Origin: Salvelinus alpinus
Taxonomy: Eukaryota > Chordata > Actinopteri > Salmoniformes > Salmonidae
Assembly (NCBI RefSeq): GCF_045679555.1
Contig: NC_092094.1
Location: forward strand, 13,091,612 to 13,155,611
DNA length: 64,000 bases
Direction of reading: 5' to 3'
The notes beneath the pieces were generated by a model. It was not told the DNA's origin and did no database searches. It saw only the letters and a program-made list of their open reading frames with translations. The position numbers were made by a program, and so were the translations under genes. Of the stretch, positions 61,298 to 64,000 are shown piece after piece. Every line of letters starts with the position of its first letter. Position 1 is the first letter of the stretch.

Positions 61298-64000
61298 GTA
61301 ATAAACCATACATTATAGTTATTTACTTGAATATTTCATACTATTTTCCATCATGTATACCAATTTATAATTTCCTACTGATTGTGCATTTGTGTTTAAT
61401 CTCTCTATCCAGTGTACTTACTGTAGGACAGATGTTTATATGTACAAAGTGTCAATTTCAAACTTCTGTTATTCTCATCTAAACCAGGCAATTGTTGAAG
61501 TTGCACCCAGTTAAAAATATAAATGAGCTCATTATTGAACTGAAAGAACATGTCATTACCTCTTCTGCTCTCTCCTCGCTCTCCCCTCTCCCTCTCCTCT
61601 GTTTCTCCTCTCTGTCTTTCCTGTCCCTCTCCTCTGTCTCTCCTGTCCCTCTCTTCTGTCTCTCCTGTCCCTTTCCTCCTGTCCTCTGTCTCTCCTACAC
61701 TTTCTCTCCTCTCCCCTGTCTCTCTTATCTCTCCCCTGTCTCTCTTATCTCTCCCCCGTCTCTCTTATCTCTCCCCGTCTCTCTTATCTCTCCCCTGCCT
61801 CTCTTATCTCTCCCCTGTCTCTCCCCTATCACTCTTATCTCTCCTCTCCCGTGTCTCTCCTCTCCTCTGTCTCCCCTCTCATGTCTCTCCTCTCCTCTGT
61901 CTCTCCTCCCCTGTCTCTCCTTTCTCTCTCCTCTCCCTTGTCTCTCCTCTCCCCTGTCAATCCCCTCTCCTCTGTCTCTCCTCTAATCTTTCTTGTCAGC
62001 AGCAGAATTATTTGAGGATAAAGATGTTCATGGGCCTCTTATGTTGGTGTTGTCGACTTACAGCAACAGCAGAGGGGTGCAACAGGTAACCCATTATCAC
62101 AACTCACTGATCATCAGCCAGCTGAGCGCTATTGTCTTTACACACATAATACAGTTGTACTGTAGTACTAATCAAACAGAAGGCCTGGATAGGAGTGTGA
62201 CTAAACACCTGCTTGGGTCACATGACCTCATCTGTCAGGGTCACACTTTACATTCAAGCTCTAGTGTGTGATATTCTAACGACTTGTTGTTACGCTGTAC
62301 TTAAACTGTACTTGACTAGACTTACAGGAATATGTACACTGTCTTGTAAAGTGTTACCAGTCATTTTATTTATACAGTATACAGTTTATTTATAAAATAT
62401 CTATTTTCCCTGCAGGTGGGATGGTCGTTGCTGTGTCGGCTGATGGAGATATGTCCTTCCACCTTGGACTCACTGGTCAGGCCCCTGGGAGCAGGGATAG
62501 ACTGGGAGGTACTTGGAGTGCATCAGTAAGTAGTGGAAGACCCCCTTACAGTGCTTTCGGAAAGTATTCAGACCCATTGACTTTTTACAAATTTTGTTAC
62601 GTTCCAGCCTTATTCTAAAATGTATTAAATAAAACATTTTCCCCATCCATCTACACACAATACCCCATAATGACAAAGAAAAAATGTTTTTTTAGAAATT
62701 TTAGCAAATGTATTAAAAATAAAAAACAGAAATACCTTATTTACATAAGTATTCAGACCCTTTGCTATGAGATTCAAAATTGAGCTCAGGTGCATCCTGT
62801 TTCCATTGATCATCCTTGAGATGTGTCTACAACTTGATTGGAGTCCACCTGTGGTAAATTCAATGACATAATTTAGAAAGGCACACACCTGTCTATATAA
62901 GGTCCCACAGTTGACAGTGAATGTCAGAGCAAAGACCAAGCCTTGAGGTCGAAGGAAGTCTGTACAGCTCCGAGACAGGATTGTGTTGAGGCAAAGATCT
63001 GGGGAAGGGTACCAAAAAATGTCTCCATCATTCTTAAATGGAAGAAGTTTAGAACCACCAAGACTCTTCCTAGTGCTGGCCGCCCGGCCAAACTGAGCAA
63101 TCGGGGGAGAAGGGCGTTGGTTAGGGAGGTGACCAAGAACCCAATGGTCACTCTGACAGAGCTCCAGAGTTCCTCTGTGGAGATGGGAGAACCTTCCAGA
63201 AGGACAACCATCTCTGCAGCATTCCACCAATCAGGCCTTTATGGCAGAGTGGCCAGACGGAAGCCACTACTCAGTAAAAGGCACATGACAGCCCGCTTGG
63301 AGTTTGCCAAAAGGCACCTAAAGACTCTCAGACCATGAGAAACAAGATTTTCTGGTTTGATGAAACCAAGATTGAACTGGCCTGAATGCCAAGCGTCACG
63401 TCTGGAGGAAACCTGGCACCATCCCTACTGTGAAGCATAGTGGTGGCAGCATTATGCTGTGGTGATGTTTTTCAGCGGCAGGGACTGGGAGACTAGTCAG
63501 AATCAAGGGAAAGAACGGAGCAAAGTTCATAGAGATCCTTCATAGAGATCCCTTACCACAGGTGGACTCCAAACCTGCTCCAGAGCGCTCAGGACCTCAG
63601 ACAGGGGCGAATGTTCACCTTCCAACAGGACAATGACCCTAAGCACACAGCCAAGACAACGCAGGAGTGGCTTCGGGACAAGTCTCTGAAGGTCCTTGAG
63701 TGGCCCAGCTAGAGTCCGGACTTGAACCTGATTGAACATCTCCGGAGAGAACTGAAAATAGCTGTACAGCAACGCTCACCCATTCCAACCTGATAGAGCT
63801 TGAGTGGATCTGCAGAGAAGAATGGGAGAAGCTCCTCAAATACAGGTGTGCCAAGTTTGTAGCTTCCTACCCAAGAAGACTCAAGGCTGTAATCGCTGCC
63901 AAGGATGCTTCAACAAGGTATATAGTAAAGGGTCTGAATACTTATGTAAATGTGATATTTCCATTTTTTGTCTTTAATACATTTGCAAAAATAAAAAAAT
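61159..64000 (+). CDS. LRRK2: LRRK2, leucine-rich repeat kinase 2 (first 3 coding exons, 3' end off window)
   Basis: LRRK2 is a large cytosolic Roc-COR GTPase and kinase of membrane traffic that phosphorylates Rab proteins; human mutations cause Parkinson's disease. Exons 61159-61297, 62000-62085 and 62416-62525 join in phase to residues 1-112, the start of the N-terminal armadillo repeats. The peptide [20 protein letters not shown] aligns with human LKKLIVRLNNVQEGKQIETL, and [14 protein letters not shown] and DWEVLGVHQ with human VGWSLLCKLIEVCP and DWEVLGVHQ. The N-terminus is a few residues shorter than human. The start codon context accATGG is good. SLC2A13 next door fixes the identity. 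Kinase and GTPase exons lie beyond position 64000. Confidence 0.95.
61560..61990. repeat. CT-rich low-complexity tract in LRRK2 intron 1
   Basis: About 430 bp of ctctcctctcccctgtctct-type units. It extends to about 10 bp before the exon 2 acceptor and so forms an extreme polypyrimidine tract. Apparent open frames are artefacts. Confidence 0.93.
62000..62085 (+). CDS. LRRK2: LRRK2 exon 2
   Basis: [20 protein letters not shown] plus SNSRGVQQ; human SKLFQGKNIHVPLLIVLDSY. The acceptor is tandem (tcagcagcag). The first AG is used here, giving one extra Ala codon relative to the second. Donor CAG|gtaacc. Confidence 0.93.
62416..62525 (+). CDS. LRRK2: LRRK2 exon 3
   Basis: [20 protein letters not shown] to DWEVLGVH plus two bases. 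Acceptor cctgcag|GTG, donor CATCA|gtaagt. Confidence 0.95.
62549..64000 (+). mobile_element. Tc1/mariner element in LRRK2 intron 3, cut by window end
   Basis: Starts cagtgctttcggaaagtatt after TA, the same family as 8933-10436 but in the opposite orientation. The plus-strand transposase is degenerate: GRVPKNVS and [17 protein letters not shown] at about 63000-63140, and the catalytic region near 63640-63760 with stops. The right end lies just past 64000. Confidence 0.92.

Overview
The window is teleost nuclear DNA, almost certainly from a salmonid (salmon, trout or char). It is packed with repeats typical of salmonids: HpaI-type and other tRNA-derived SINEs, several Tc1/mariner families, a hAT-like family with 'gaggtcgaccgatt' ends, L2/RSg-1-like LINEs and very large minisatellites. 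It carries three vertebrate genes with split coding regions in the same order and orientation as on human chromosome 12q12: KIF21A (minus strand), SLC2A13 (minus strand) and LRRK2 (plus strand). I rebuilt the exons by hand from splice sites, reading phase and recalled human proteins. All internal exon phases are consistent, and no exon is broken.

Layout. Positions 1-43323 hold the first 25 coding exons of KIF21A, a kinesin-4 family motor: residues 1 to about 1128, covering the motor, acidic linker and coiled coils. The C-terminal WD40 region lies off the left edge. Intron 1 alone spans 21.1-43.3 kb and is mostly transposon debris, including a five-layer nest at about 32.0-38.0 kb. Positions 43.3-47.8 kb form a short intergenic region with SINEs and a 26-bp minisatellite. 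Positions 47797-59270 hold the complete SLC2A13 coding region: 10 exons, 637 residues, a proton/myo-inositol symporter. Its introns contain a fold-back Tc1 element, a second Tc1, a family of small palindromic MITEs and an L2/RSg-1-like LINE. Positions 59.3-61.2 kb are the head-to-head SLC2A13/LRRK2 promoter region. From 61159 to the right edge come the first three coding exons of LRRK2, whose intron 3 holds another Tc1 copy.

How the genes relate. They are not one pathway: a microtubule motor, a proton/inositol transporter and a large kinase/GTPase scaffold. SLC2A13 and LRRK2 start within 1.9 kb of each other on opposite strands and could share regulation.

The most interesting signals are: a minisatellite of about 50 copies beginning exactly at a KIF21A 5' splice site, so that each unit carries a copy of the donor motif; a partial exon duplication that supplies a second in-frame acceptor; a GC-AG intron inside the kinesin P-loop; a valine where humans have a disease-associated methionine (CFEOM1 site M947); a 581-bp-arm Tc1 palindrome; a 29-bp microinversion inside a duplicated hAT segment; and a long intronic hairpin next to a KIF21A splice donor. 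I found no convincing new gene system. The novelty is in repeat and splice-site architecture.
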